In this document: positions 41,642 through 50,366 of the stretch, one piece after another | How the letters are laid out: the number at the start of each line of letters is the position of its first letter | Numbering within the stretch: the stretch's first letter is position 1 | Origin: Litoreibacter ponti | GTDB lineage: Bacteria; Pseudomonadota; Alphaproteobacteria; Rhodobacterales; Rhodobacteraceae | Assembly: GCF_003054285.1 (NCBI RefSeq) | Contig: NZ_QBKS01000001.1 | Coordinates: 1,550,001 to 1,614,000 of the forward strand | Reading direction: 5' to 3' | DNA: 64,000 nt | Made by a program: the position numbers and the translations under genes | Notes under the pieces: model-generated | What the model saw: the letters and a program-made list of their open reading frames with translations, nothing else | Told to the model about the DNA's origin: nothing | The model's database searches: none

Positions 41642-43888
41642 TTGCCCGAGAGATCGGAAAGCGAAAGCCGCAAGCTGCTGGGGCGGCTGCGGGATACCTT
41701 GGCCCAAGAGGGCGCAGGGCAGGAACGGCTTGACCGCATCACCTCGATCATTGCCGAAAGCATGGGCACGGATGTGTGCTCAATCTACCTGTTCCGCGAC
41801 CCCGAGACGCTAGAGCTGTGCGCGACCGAGGGCCTGAACAAGGAGGCCGTGCACCAGACCCGCATGCGCATCGGCGAGGGCCTTGTGGGCCGCGTCGCGC
41901 GCACCAGGACCCCGGTCAACACCCCCGACGCCCCGCAGGCCCGCGGCTTCCGCTTCATGCCGGAGACGGGCGAGGAGATCTTTTCGAGCTTCCTCGGCCT
42001 GCCGATCCAGCGGCTGGGTGAAACGCTGGGCGTGCTGGTCGTGCAATCCAAGGACGCGCGCACCTACACCGAAGACGAGGTCTACGCGCTGGAAGTCGTC
42101 GCCATGGTCATCGCAGAGATGGCCGAGCTGGGCGCGTTCCAGGGCGAAGGCGCGGCCATGGGCGCGCGCCACACTCAGCAGGCCCTGTTTCGCGGCGGGA
42201 CGGCGCAGGAAGGGGCCGCCGAGGGCCACGTCTTCCTGCACGAGCCGCGCGTCGTCGTCACCAACCCGATCGCAGACGACCCCCATGCCGAGCTGGTGCG
42301 CCTGCAAGAGGCAATGGACACGCTGCGCAGCTCTGTCGACGAGATGCTCGGCGCCATGGGCCGCGGCGCGGACAAGGAACAGGTCAAGGTGCTCGAGGCG
42401 TACCGGATGTTTGCCAACTCCCGCTCCTGGGTGCGGCGGATGGAGGAAGACATCTCGCTGGGCCTGTCCGCGGCGGCTGCGGTCGAGAAAGAACAATCCG
42501 CCACCCGCGCGCGCATGGAACAGGTCCCCGACCCGTATCTGCGCGAGCGGCTGCATGATCTCGATGACCTGTCGAACCGCCTGCTGCGACTGCTCACTGG
42601 CCAAGGCCGCGATACCGGGGCCGAGATGCCGGAGAAACCCATTCTGGTGGCCAAGAATATCGGCCCCGGCGAGCTGCTGGATTACGGCAAGAAGCTGCGC
42701 GGCATCGTGCTGGAGGAAGGCTCCGTCGGGTCGCACGCGGCCATCGTTGCGCGCGCCTGGGCGATCCCGCTGGTAATCAACGCCAAGCGCATCCTGACCG
42801 AGGCGCTCAATGGCGATCACATCATGGTCGACGGCGATCAGGGGGTGGTGCATCTGCGCCCCGACGAAACCGTCACCGCCGCCTTCCGCGACAAGATGGC
42901 GATGCAGACCAAGGCGCAGGAGCGCTACGCCTCGATCCGCGACAAGCCCGCCTGCACGCTGTGCGGCGAGACCATATCGTTGCACATGAATGCGGGGCTC
43001 ATGGCTGACCTGCCCTCGCTGGAAAGCTCCGGCGCCGACGGGGTCGGCTTGTTTCGCACCGAGCTGCAGTTTCTGACCCGATCCCGGGTGCCGCGCCGCT
43101 CTGAATTGGCGGCGATCTACGGCTCCGTCATGGATGCGGCCAAGGGCAAACCGGTAGTGTTCCGCACGCTTGATATCGGGTCGGACAAGGTGCTGCCCTA
43201 CATGAAGCGCACCGAAGAGCCGAATCCGGCCTTGGGCTGGCGCGCGATCCGCGTGGCGCTCGACAAAAAGGGCGTGATGCGCATGCAGCTGCAGGCGCTG
43301 ATCCGGGCGGCCGCCGGGCGGCCCCTGAAAGTGATGTTCCCTTTCGTGGCGCAATTCGACGAGTTCCGCGATGCCCGCCAGCACCTGCTCGACGAGCTGG
43401 AGCGCGAGGACAAGCTGGGCCATGTCCTGCCCGCCGACGTCTCCGTCGGTGCGATGCTCGAGACCCCGTCGCTGGCCTTCGCCCCGCGGCAGTTCTTCGA
43501 GATGGCGGATTTCATCTCTATCGGCGGCAATGATCTCAAGCAGTTCTTCTTCGCCGCCGACCGCGAGAACGAGCGCGTGCGCAAGCGCTATGACACGCTC
43601 AACGTGTCCTTCCTGACCTTCCTTGAGCAGATCGTCGGGCGCTGTGACGATGTAGGCGTGCCGGTCAGTTTCTGCGGCGAAGATGCCGGCCGCCCGGTCG
43701 AGGCGCTGTGCTTCACCGCTATGGGGATGCGGTCGCTGTCGATGCGCCCGGCCTCCATCGGGCCTGTCAAGAGCCTGCTGCGCCGCGTCGACCTGGCGGA
43801 GGCGAAACAGGTGATCGACGACGCGCGGGTGTCCGGCGCGCAATCGGTGCGTCCAGCGGTGATGGATTGGCTGACGGGGCGGATGTGA
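41642..43888 (+). CDS. ptsP: Phosphoenolpyruvate--protein phosphotransferase PtsP (EI-Ntr)
   Basis: EI-Ntr starts the nitrogen-type phosphotransferase relay to NPr and EIIA-Ntr. The 748-residue protein has an N-terminal GAF domain (ERLDRITSIIAESMGTDVCSIYLF to about residue 165), the phospho-His region GSVGSHAAIVARAWAIPL and the PEP-utiliser TIM barrel (GVGLFRTELQFL, RTLDIGSDK, ETPSLAF and SIGGNDLKQF). I start at TTG 41642, 8 bases after GAGAGG, because the reading upstream is not family-like. It lies next to lysC in related genomes. Here the DUF4123 cassette lies in between. Confidence 0.95.
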   Translation: MPERSESESRKLLGRLRDTLAQEGAGQERLDRITSIIAESMGTDVCSIYLFRDPETLELCATEGLNKEAVHQTRMRIGEGLVGRVARTRTPVNTPDAPQARGFRFMPETGEEIFSSFLGLPIQRLGETLGVLVVQSKDARTYTEDEVYALEVVAMVIAEMAELGAFQGEGAAMGARHTQQALFRGGTAQEGAAEGHVFLHEPRVVVTNPIADDPHAELVRLQEAMDTLRSSVDEMLGAMGRGADKEQVKVLEAYRMFANSRSWVRRMEEDISLGLSAAAAVEKEQSATRARMEQVPDPYLRERLHDLDDLSNRLLRLLTGQGRDTGAEMPEKPILVAKNIGPGELLDYGKKLRGIVLEEGSVGSHAAIVARAWAIPLVINAKRILTEALNGDHIMVDGDQGVVHLRPDETVTAAFRDKMAMQTKAQERYASIRDKPACTLCGETISLHMNAGLMADLPSLESSGADGVGLFRTELQFLTRSRVPRRSELAAIYGSVMDAAKGKPVVFRTLDIGSDKVLPYMKRTEEPNPALGWRAIRVALDKKGVMRMQLQALIRAAAGRPLKVMFPFVAQFDEFRDARQHLLDELEREDKLGHVLPADVSVGAMLETPSLAFAPRQFFEMADFISIGGNDLKQFFFAADRENERVRKRYDTLNVSFLTFLEQIVGRCDDVGVPVSFCGEDAGRPVEALCFTAMGMRSLSMRPASIGPVKSLLRRVDLAEAKQVIDDARVSGAQSVRPAVMDWLTGRM

Positions 43889-44061
43889 TCGCGCGAGCGC
43901 GCGGTCCCAAAGAGAAACCCGCCCCGGCGGAAGAGATCACCGAGACGGGCTGTTAGTGAGCGTCAGGGAAAAACGCCGTAGGGGAAAACTCACTATCCTC
44001 GCCGGGAGGGTAGGGGATGCTGCTGGCATGTCCCGGCAACTTCCATCAGAGCGCAAGAGGC

Positions 44062-44077
44062 TTAACAAATAGTTAAC
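44062..44077. promoter_or_regulatory. CtrA-type site TTAA-N7-TTAAC in a convergent gap
   Basis: TTAACAAATAGTTAAC matches the CtrA consensus exactly. It lies between the 3' ends of ptsP and the EcsC gene, not upstream of a gene start, so a promoter role is doubtful. The rest of this 202-base gap (43889-44090) shows nothing I can name. Confidence 0.35.
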
Positions 44078-44090
44078 AATTCGATCATGG

Positions 44091-44858
44091 TTAAGCGCGC
44101 TTTGAGACTTGCGTGCGAAATTCGGCGATGAGCTGCGCGCGATCGGTCCCGGTTTCCTCGGCCAGCTTGCGCAGACCGAAGCTCACATGGGCCATTTCCT
44201 GATAGTAGCTGGTGAAGGTGTAATTGATCGCAGCGCCGGTCACCGCACCAAGAACCGGCACCGTCTGCGCGGCCAGCTTCTGCCCCAGAACCAACGCCAG
44301 TTTGGGGGCCACCTGCTTGAGCAGCGCCTGCATGGTTGTCCCACTGACCGTCATGCGCAGGGTCAGAAAGCTCAGGTCGGTGCCGTCGTCCTCCTCGAGC
44401 GGCCCGGCCGAGGCGAAGACCTGCAGGCATTCCGCGCGGGTGTCATCGTGGGACGGGTCGAACCCGTGTTCCGCCGCAATTCCCTGGATCGCGCGCAACA
44501 TCACCGTTGTGGTCAGCGGCAGCTCTGCCAGAGCCGATGGCAAACCGCCAAAACCGCCCGCCGCCCCGGTGCCCGCAGTCAAAGCCCGGGTCAGCCATTG
44601 TCCGGTATCGGGGACCGTGCCGCGCGAGGCATGCGCGGCCGAAAAGCTCAACTCCAGCGCGCGCATCGTCGCGGCATCAAGCCCGCTGCGCGCCGAATGA
44701 GGCAGACGGTCCAGCAGGGTTTCCGCCTGCGCCCCCAGCGTGCCCATCAGGCGAAGCCCAAGCCCGCGCGCCCCGCGATACCTGCGCGCCAAAGCCGCGA
44801 TCTGGGCCTCGACAGGCGGGTCGGCCTTGATCGGTGGGGGCAGAATGGTCTCGCTCAT
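44091..44858 (-). CDS. EcsC family protein
   Basis: This 255-residue protein has the EcsC pattern: GAAGGFGGLPSALAELPLTTTVMLRAIQGIAAEHGFD followed by LQVFASAG and QTVPVLGAVTGAAINYTFTSYYQEMAHVSFGLRKLAEE. EcsC was named from a Bacillus ABC-transporter operon, and its biochemical role is unknown. Proteins of this kind are hydrophobic but without obvious classic transmembrane stretches except GAAGGFGGL and the C-terminal one. Clear ATG start. Single gene. Confidence 0.87.
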   Translation of the reverse strand: MSETILPPPIKADPPVEAQIAALARRYRGARGLGLRLMGTLGAQAETLLDRLPHSARSGLDAATMRALELSFSAAHASRGTVPDTGQWLTRALTAGTGAAGGFGGLPSALAELPLTTTVMLRAIQGIAAEHGFDPSHDDTRAECLQVFASAGPLEEDDGTDLSFLTLRMTVSGTTMQALLKQVAPKLALVLGQKLAAQTVPVLGAVTGAAINYTFTSYYQEMAHVSFGLRKLAEETGTDRAQLIAEFRTQVSKRA

Positions 44859-44948
44859 AAGGTCACTCCTTCGCCCTATCTAGATGGCGGCGGCGGACGC
44901 ATTTATCAATATTTTCCCGGGGTTTCGCGCCGAAATGGTCACACAAAT

Positions 44949-44982
44949 AAAAAAGGCCGCTCCCCAAATATGGGAAGCGGCC
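44949..44982 (-). terminator. Terminator of the repeat-containing secreted protein gene
   Basis: The stem GGCCGCTCCC (44955-44964) pairs with GGGAAGCGGCC (44972-44982) with one bulge. An A run at 44949-44954 gives the U tract on the minus strand. It lies just after the stop at 45006. Confidence 0.85.
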
Positions 44983-45005
44983 GAATGTCATGGCTTATTC
45001 GCGTA

Positions 45006-45635
45006 CTACATGCAGGCCGAACGTGCCGCCTGGATCGCGTCACCCGACGACATCGAAGAGGTCACGGCCACGTATAGCTGGGTCACTTGTTCGTCGGACA
45101 ATGCATAGACGTCGCAGTCAACGCCAGAACCTTCAAGCGTGTTCGACACCTGGTTGCGCAGGGAGTTCATCGACATGTCAACCGCCATGCGACCGTTGTT
45201 CGACGACAGCGAAATCGCGTTGTCGCCTTCAAAGATCAGTTCGACACGGCCCTGCTTCGCGGCCGGGCTGGCGTTCGAGCCGTTCAAGATCAGCTCCAAC
45301 TGTGCAACCTGCGCACCGGTCAACGTGGAAGCGTCTGCCGCGATACCCATCTGGTCGAGCTGGGCCTGCAACATCGACGTGTCGCCCGCGGTCGGAGCAG
45401 ACATTGCCCCTGCGTCGGTCAGGATCTGCTCGATCTGGCCCTGACGTGCGGCGGGGCTCATGTCGGATCCGTTCAGCAGCAGCTCAAGCTGGCCACGCTC
45501 AGACGCGCTCAGTTTCGATGCATCGGCTTCAAAGCCCATTTGCTCCAGGGCGGCTTGGACTTGGCCATGGCCGTCAGCAAAAGCGGGGGCGCTCAGCGCG
45601 GCGATCAGGGCGGTGGTTGCGAAGAAATGTTTCAT
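45006..45635 (-). CDS. Secreted protein built of three internal repeats
   Basis: This 209-residue protein begins at ATG 45635 with a Sec signal peptide (MKHFFATTALIAALSAPAFA). The mature protein holds two close repeats, ADASKLSASERGQLELLLNG... and ADASTLTGAQVAQLELILNG..., both followed by S-x-x-SPAA+QG. A weaker third copy at the C-terminus (YALSDEQVTQLYVAV, with AIQAARSAC) keeps the Leu-Ser-x-x-Gln-x-x-Gln-Leu frame. The third copy has two cysteines. I know no name for it. Monocistronic, with its own terminator. Confidence 0.85.
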   Translation of the reverse strand: MKHFFATTALIAALSAPAFADGHGQVQAALEQMGFEADASKLSASERGQLELLLNGSDMSPAARQGQIEQILTDAGAMSAPTAGDTSMLQAQLDQMGIAADASTLTGAQVAQLELILNGSNASPAAKQGRVELIFEGDNAISLSSNNGRMAVDMSMNSLRNQVSNTLEGSGVDCDVYALSDEQVTQLYVAVTSSMSSGDAIQAARSACM

Positions 45636-45773
45636 ATCGGTCCTCATGTATCCTAATTCTGGCCTGCCGTCGTGGCAGGTATGACGAGGAAACCGCACAA
45701 GCTTGAAAAGCGTTCCCGGAGCCGATGAAAATAAAGATGTGGGCTCAAGAGTTTTCTATGCAACCCGCTGAAT

Positions 45774-46259
45774 TCAATAAATATTTTTTTTCACGACTTT
45801 CCCCGAAACTCCATTCCAAGCGTCTGATTGAAGCGCCAGACCAAGCACCCGCGCGGGGTTCGTTGGGGCTGGCATCGTCACGCCGTCCTGCCGGGAAAAG
45901 CCGAATTTTCCGTAATAAGGCGCATCACCCACCAAAAGCACCCGCGCCCAATCGAGCTCGCGCGCGCGGGCCAGGCTATCGCGGATCAGCGCTCCGCCCA
46001 GACCTTCGCCCTGCCGCGTCGGGTGCACCGCGACGGGGCCGAGCAACAGGGTTGGCGCGCCGCCGACCGACACCGGCCAATACCGGATCGCGCCGCCAAG
46101 GATGCCGTCCGCATCGCGCGCGACCAGTGACAGCTCGGCCACGGGGGGCCCTTCGCGCAGACGGTAGGACGACAGTGCCGTGCGGCCCGGCGCAAAGGTC
46201 AGGTCATAGAGCGCCTCGACCTCCCACCAATCCTGCGGCTGCTCCCGCCTCAACTCCAT
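45774..46259 (-). CDS. GNAT family N-acetyltransferase (YhbS-like)
   Basis: This 161-residue acetyltransferase has the GNAT A motif LLLGPVAVHPTRQGEGLGGALIRDSLARARELDWARVLLVGD, including the Q/R-x-x-G-x-G/A acetyl-CoA loop, and the PYYGKFGF segment typical of YhbS. It starts at ATG 46259, divergent from a flavin reductase across 80 bases. The C-terminal end is AT-rich and lysine-rich, unlike the rest of the gene. The substrate is unknown. Confidence 0.88.
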   Translation of the reverse strand: MELRREQPQDWWEVEALYDLTFAPGRTALSSYRLREGPPVAELSLVARDADGILGGAIRYWPVSVGGAPTLLLGPVAVHPTRQGEGLGGALIRDSLARARELDWARVLLVGDAPYYGKFGFSRQDGVTMPAPTNPARVLGLALQSDAWNGVSGKVVKKNIY

Positions 46260-46339
46260 TGCCCACGCGCCCGATTTTGCCCTTTCCGCGCATCCTACAT
46301 GGCGCTACCCCTTGGGCAACCACAGATGGAGCCCCGCTT

Positions 46340-46948
46340 ATGTTCTACCGCCCCGAAGACGGCCACGGCCTGCCCCACAACCCGTTCAACGCGGTGATCT
46401 CGCCGCGCCCCATCGGCTGGATTTCCACCCGTGGCGCGGACGGGTCCGAGAACCTTGCGCCCTACTCCTTCTTCAATGCGGTGGCCTATGTGCCGCCGCA
46501 GGTGATGTTCGCCTCGACCTCGGCCAAGGATGACCGTGGCGACACCAAGGACAGCGTCGCCAACATCCGCGACACCGGCGTGTTCTGCGTGAATGTGGTG
46601 GAGTACGCGATGCGCGACGTGATGAACGTGACCTCCGGCCCGTGGGCGCGGGAGGTCGACGAGTTCGACAAGGCCGAGATCGGGCGTGCGGAGTGCGACA
46701 CCATCGCGTGTTCCCGCGTGGTGGGCGCGCCGGCCAATCTGGAATGCAAACTGACCCAGATCGTGCAGCTGCCGGGCGAGGCGAACTTCGCCGTCTTCGG
46801 CGAGGTCACCGGCGTGCATCTGCGCGACGACTGCCTTGTGGACGGAAGATTCGATGTGACCCGCTACCAGCCGCTCGCGCGGCTTGGGTACAAGGACTAC
46901 ACCTATGTGAAAGACGTCTTCAGCCTGACCCGCCCCGGCGAGACATGA
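46340..46948 (+). CDS. Flavin reductase-like / FMN-binding split-barrel protein
   Basis: This 202-residue protein starts at ATG 46340 (MFYRPEDGHGLPHNPFNAVISPRPIGWIST), the N-terminus of flavin reductase-like proteins. The NLAPYSFFNAVAYVPPQVMFAS segment is the FMN-binding signature, and RDTGVFCVNVV follows. These enzymes bind FMN and reduce it with NAD(P)H or act as oxygenases. The partner is unknown. A longer upstream frame lies antisense to the GNAT gene and is rejected. Confidence 0.88.
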   Translation: MFYRPEDGHGLPHNPFNAVISPRPIGWISTRGADGSENLAPYSFFNAVAYVPPQVMFASTSAKDDRGDTKDSVANIRDTGVFCVNVVEYAMRDVMNVTSGPWAREVDEFDKAEIGRAECDTIACSRVVGAPANLECKLTQIVQLPGEANFAVFGEVTGVHLRDDCLVDGRFDVTRYQPLARLGYKDYTYVKDVFSLTRPGET

Positions 46949-47261
46949 GCCTGCCACACGCCGCGCATCCTTCGACCACAGAGCCCGCGACCCGCGCGAC
47001 AGCAAGCTCGGCAGGGATCAAGCGTCTCTGACTGGAAAGGTGCGCTGTCACATCGAAAGCTGAAAAGGCGGGCCCGCCGGGATGTGGGGCCAGATCGGGG
47101 CGTCACCCCCGATATCCTGTTCATACGCATGCGCGGAGACGGATCGGGCGCGGGAAGCGCCCCTGTGTCCACAAGCTATGTACCGAATTCGATGGGCGGG
47201 GTTCTACCGCAGTGGCGTTAACCTTGTCTTATACCACCGCGCGCAGCTTTCGGGCCGGGCG
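46949..47261. other. Intergenic gap between flavin reductase and sulP, no gene seen
   Basis: The two flanking genes converge. No open frame with family-like sequence, no tRNA-like cloverleaf and no repeat was recognised before the paired hairpins at 47262. Confidence 0.5.
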
Positions 47262-47309
47262 CAAAACTCTTACAAAGAGTTTTGGCCAAAATTTTTCCCA
47301 AAAATTTTG
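47262..47309. terminator. Paired 10-bp hairpins after sulP
   Basis: Hairpin A is CAAAACTCTT-ACA-AAGAGTTTTG (47262-47284). Hairpin B is CAAAATTTTT-CCC-AAAAATTTTG (47287-47309). Both stems are perfect and have 3-base loops. They lie just after the sulP stop and between convergent genes, so they probably act as a bidirectional terminator. The same layout recurs at 50308 and 59584. Confidence 0.7.
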
Positions 47310-47314
47310 CGCGC

Positions 47315-48994
47315 CTAGTGGCCACCCGCCATCACGCCGGTCTTGACCGAGTAATCCACCGCAATCGCGTAATCGGGATCGTCGTCACTGTCGATCATCA
47401 GCTGGCCCGCCTTGGTCAGAAGGTCGTGGCAGTCACGCGACAGGTGACGCAGCTGGACGGTTTTGCCTTCGCTTTCATATTTCGCGGCAATCGCCTCGAT
47501 GGCCTGCAGCGCGGACTGATCCGCCACCCGGCTGTCGGCGAAGTCGATCACCACCAGCGACGGATCCTCGCGCGGGGTGAAGAGCTCGGCGAACCCTTCG
47601 GCAGAGCCGAAGAACAGCGGACCTTGCACCTGGTAGACCTTCGCGCCCTCCGGCGTGTCATAGGTCTTGGCGTGAATGCGAGTGGCATTTTGCCAGGCAT
47701 AGGCGAGCGCCGAGACGATCACGCCGACCACCACCGCAATCGCGAGGTCGTACATCACGGTCGTGATGGTCACCAGCACGATCACGAAAGCGTCGATGCG
47801 CGGCACTTTACGCATGATATTGAACGAGTTCCACGCGAAGGTGCCGATCACCACCATGAACATAACGCCCACGAGCGCGGCCAGCGGAATCTGCTCGATC
47901 AGGGGCGAGGCCACCAGGATGAAGGCCAGCAGGAACAGCGCCGCGGCGATACCTGCGATCCGGGTGCGGCCGCCGGATTTCACGTTGATCATCGACTGGC
48001 CGATCATGGCGCAGCCGCCCATGCCGCCGAAGAAACCCGTTACGGTGTTGGCCACACCTTGGGCCACGCATTCCTGAGACGCACCGCCGCGCTTGTTGAC
48101 GATCTCGCCCACGAGGTTGAGCGTCAAAAGGCTCTCGATCAGGCCAATGGCGGCCAGGATCAGCGCGTAGGGCGCGATGATCCAGAGCGTCTCCAGATTG
48201 AACGGCGCAAGCATGTCGCCATAGAGCCCCGTGCCGCCCTCGGCCCCGAAGCTGAACGGGATGTGGAACGGCGGCAGCCCGCCCGAGATAGAGGCCAGAT
48301 CGCCCACGCGCGGCACATCGATGCCGAACGCAATCACGAGGATCGCGACGATCCCGATCCCCGCCAAAGGCGCCGGCACGGCAGAAGTGATCTTGGGCGT
48401 GGCCCAGATAATGGCCATGGTCAGCACGGTCAGCACCAGCATGATCGCCAGTGGCATGCCGGTCATCCACTCGCCGCTCGCCATGCCGTGGCCGCCGCCC
48501 GCCTCGGCCGTACCGGGGATCTGGAACTGGCTTAATTGCGCCAGGAAAATAACAATGGCGAGGCCATTGACGAAGCCCAGCATCACCGGGTGCGGCACCA
48601 GACGGATGAACTTGCCCAACTTGAACACGCCCGCCGCGATCTGCATGAGGCCCATCAGGATCACGGTCGCAAACAGGTATTCGACCCCGTGCTGCGCCAC
48701 GAGCGATACCATCACCACGGCCAGCGCGCCGGTCGCGCCCGAGATCATGCCCGGACGCCCGCCGATGCAGGCGGTGATCAGCCCCACGATGAAGGCCGCA
48801 TAGAGCCCCACCAGCGGGTGCACGCCCGCGACAAACGCAAAGGCCACCGCCTCGGGCACCAGAGCCAGCGCGACGGTCAGGCCGGACAGAATCTCGATCC
48901 GCCAGCGCGCGGCCCCCAGCGGGCCGGTGGGCGCCATGTTGAGGTCGTTGAGGATCGGGTTACGGGCGAGCTTCGCCATAATCGTGTCAGTCAC
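47315..48994 (-). CDS. SulP family inorganic anion transporter
   Basis: This 559-residue membrane protein of the SLC26/SulP family has about 11-12 helices (SGLTVALALVPEAVAFAFVAG at the N-terminus with the conserved PE, VHPLVGLYAAFIVG, GMISGATGALAVVM and GGMGGCAMIGQSMINVKSGGRTR). A cytoplasmic STAS domain follows from about residue 440 (VYQVQGPLFFGSAEGF and VVIDFADSRVADQSALQAIE). Members carry sulfate, bicarbonate or other anions. The substrate cannot be told. The start is GTG 48994, with ATG 48979 as an alternative. Confidence 0.93.
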   Translation of the reverse strand: MTDTIMAKLARNPILNDLNMAPTGPLGAARWRIEILSGLTVALALVPEAVAFAFVAGVHPLVGLYAAFIVGLITACIGGRPGMISGATGALAVVMVSLVAQHGVEYLFATVILMGLMQIAAGVFKLGKFIRLVPHPVMLGFVNGLAIVIFLAQLSQFQIPGTAEAGGGHGMASGEWMTGMPLAIMLVLTVLTMAIIWATPKITSAVPAPLAGIGIVAILVIAFGIDVPRVGDLASISGGLPPFHIPFSFGAEGGTGLYGDMLAPFNLETLWIIAPYALILAAIGLIESLLTLNLVGEIVNKRGGASQECVAQGVANTVTGFFGGMGGCAMIGQSMINVKSGGRTRIAGIAAALFLLAFILVASPLIEQIPLAALVGVMFMVVIGTFAWNSFNIMRKVPRIDAFVIVLVTITTVMYDLAIAVVVGVIVSALAYAWQNATRIHAKTYDTPEGAKVYQVQGPLFFGSAEGFAELFTPREDPSLVVIDFADSRVADQSALQAIEAIAAKYESEGKTVQLRHLSRDCHDLLTKAGQLMIDSDDDPDYAIAVDYSVKTGVMAGGH

Positions 48995-49385
48995 GCCTAT
49001 GCCTTATGTTTGGGTCTGGTCTGTTCGCTTGGTCGCGGGCCTGTTAGCGCACGCAGTCGGGGATTGCACGGAATACTTGCGCATACCTGACATTCCTTAA
49101 CGGCGAGTCACCTGACAGGCTAGCGCCAGACCGCGGGGTGGCGATCCCAGGGTACCGCTAAAGCGCTTTATGGTTGCAAAGTACATCTTCAAGGATTGCT
49201 GTGCGCCCAAGCTTGCCAAATCGCCAGCCCTGTCGGGCGGTCTGGCGATGCCCGGCGCGCTAACGCGCTTGATTCCGGGCAAAGAACAGAAAACCAACCG
49301 CCCCCACCGAACGGTGCATTTTCATCCGGGTAACCTTGCGCCAATATGACGGGCGACGACCCATTGATCAGGCAAAGGCTCCCCC
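48995..49385. other. Divergent promoter region of sulP and mtnP, no gene seen
   Basis: The 391-base gap separates the divergent sulP and mtnP starts. It holds several imperfect inverted repeats (for example GCGCGCTAACGCGC at 49255-49268), but no family-like coding frame and no recognised riboswitch or tRNA. Confidence 0.5.
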
Positions 49386-50273
49386 ATGGCAGACCCCACG
49401 ACAGACACTTACATCGGCGTAATCGGCGGCTCTGGCCTCTATGACATCGAGGGGCTCGAGGGGGCCGAATGGCAAAACGTCGACACGCCTTGGGGCGCAC
49501 CGTCGGATGCGATCCTGACGGGTACGTTGGGGGGCGTGAAGATGGCCTTCCTGCCACGCCACGGGCGGGGGCATGTGCATTCGCCAACGACCGTGCCCTA
49601 CCGCGCCAATATCGACGCGCTGAAGCGGCTGGGAGTGACGGATGTGATCTCGGTCTCGGCCTGCGGCTCGTTTCGCGAAGAGATGGCGCCGGGGGATTTT
49701 GTCGTTGTCGATCAGTTCATTGACCGCACGCTTGCGCGCGAGAAGTCGTTCTTCGGGCAAGGTTTGGTGGCCCATGTCTCGGTCGCGCATCCGACCTGCC
49801 CAAGGCTGGGCGAGGCCTGCCTGACAGCAGCCAAGGAGGTGGGCGTGACCGTTCATAAGGGCGGCACCTATCTGGCGATGGAGGGCCCGCAATTCTCGAC
49901 CCTGGCGGAAAGCAAGATGTACCGCGAAAGCTGGGGCGCGGACGTGATCGGCATGACGAACATGCCCGAGGCGAAGCTCGCCCGCGAGGCGGAGCTTTGC
50001 TACGCCTCGGTCGCGATGATCACCGATTATGACAGCTGGCATCCGGACCATGGCGAGGTGGATGTGACGCAGATCATCGCGACGCTGATGGGCAACGCGG
50101 CCCATGCCCGCGATATGGTGGCGCTGCTGCCCGGACTGCTCGGAGCCGCGCGCGCGCCCTGCCCCCATGGCTGCGACCGCGCGCTGGAATTTGCGCTGAT
50201 CACCCAGCCCGACGCACGCGACCCGGCGATGGTGGCCAAGCTCGACGCGGTGGCGGGCCGGGTGCTTGGCTGA
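49386..50273 (+). CDS. mtnP: S-methyl-5'-thioadenosine phosphorylase
   Basis: MtnP splits methylthioadenosine, the by-product of polyamine and homoserine-lactone synthesis, into adenine and methylthioribose-1-phosphate. The 295-residue protein has the family motifs IGVIGGSGLYDIEGL, LPRHGRGHVHSPTTVPYRANI, VSACGSFREEMAPGDFVVVDQFIDRT, YLAMEGPQFSTLAES and IGMTNMPEAKLAREAELCY. The adenine made can be used by Apt, encoded 2 kb downstream on the same strand. Normal length. Confidence 0.96.
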   Translation: MADPTTDTYIGVIGGSGLYDIEGLEGAEWQNVDTPWGAPSDAILTGTLGGVKMAFLPRHGRGHVHSPTTVPYRANIDALKRLGVTDVISVSACGSFREEMAPGDFVVVDQFIDRTLAREKSFFGQGLVAHVSVAHPTCPRLGEACLTAAKEVGVTVHKGGTYLAMEGPQFSTLAESKMYRESWGADVIGMTNMPEAKLAREAELCYASVAMITDYDSWHPDHGEVDVTQIIATLMGNAAHARDMVALLPGLLGAARAPCPHGCDRALEFALITQPDARDPAMVAKLDAVAGRVLG

Positions 50274-50307
50274 AAGCGGGCACGCATCCCCGGGTCCCTG
50301 GCGCACG

Positions 50308-50354
50308 CAAAGTCTCCGCGAGACTTTGGCCGCAGACTTTCCTCGAAAGTCTGC
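50308..50354. terminator. Paired hairpins between mtnP and a convergent gene
   Basis: Hairpin A is CAAAGTCTC-CGC-GAGACTTTG (50308-50328). Hairpin B is GCAGACTTTC-CTC-GAAAGTCTGC (50332-50354). Both are perfect with 3-base loops. The arms share AAAGTCT and its complement in inverted order, so the outer arms could pair with each other instead. The position between convergent genes suggests a bidirectional terminator. Confidence 0.65.
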
Positions 50355-50366
50355 CACCGCCCGGGG

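Noticed and set aside
41810..43843. 677-codon minus-strand frame opposite ptsP
   Set aside because: It is an antisense shadow of a gene with every EI-Ntr motif, and no domain can be recognised in it.
45725..46339. Long N-terminal extension of the flavin reductase
   Set aside because: The extension is antisense to the GNAT gene, is rich in Arg and Pro in a pattern typical of shadow frames, and the flavin-reductase N-terminus begins at 46340.
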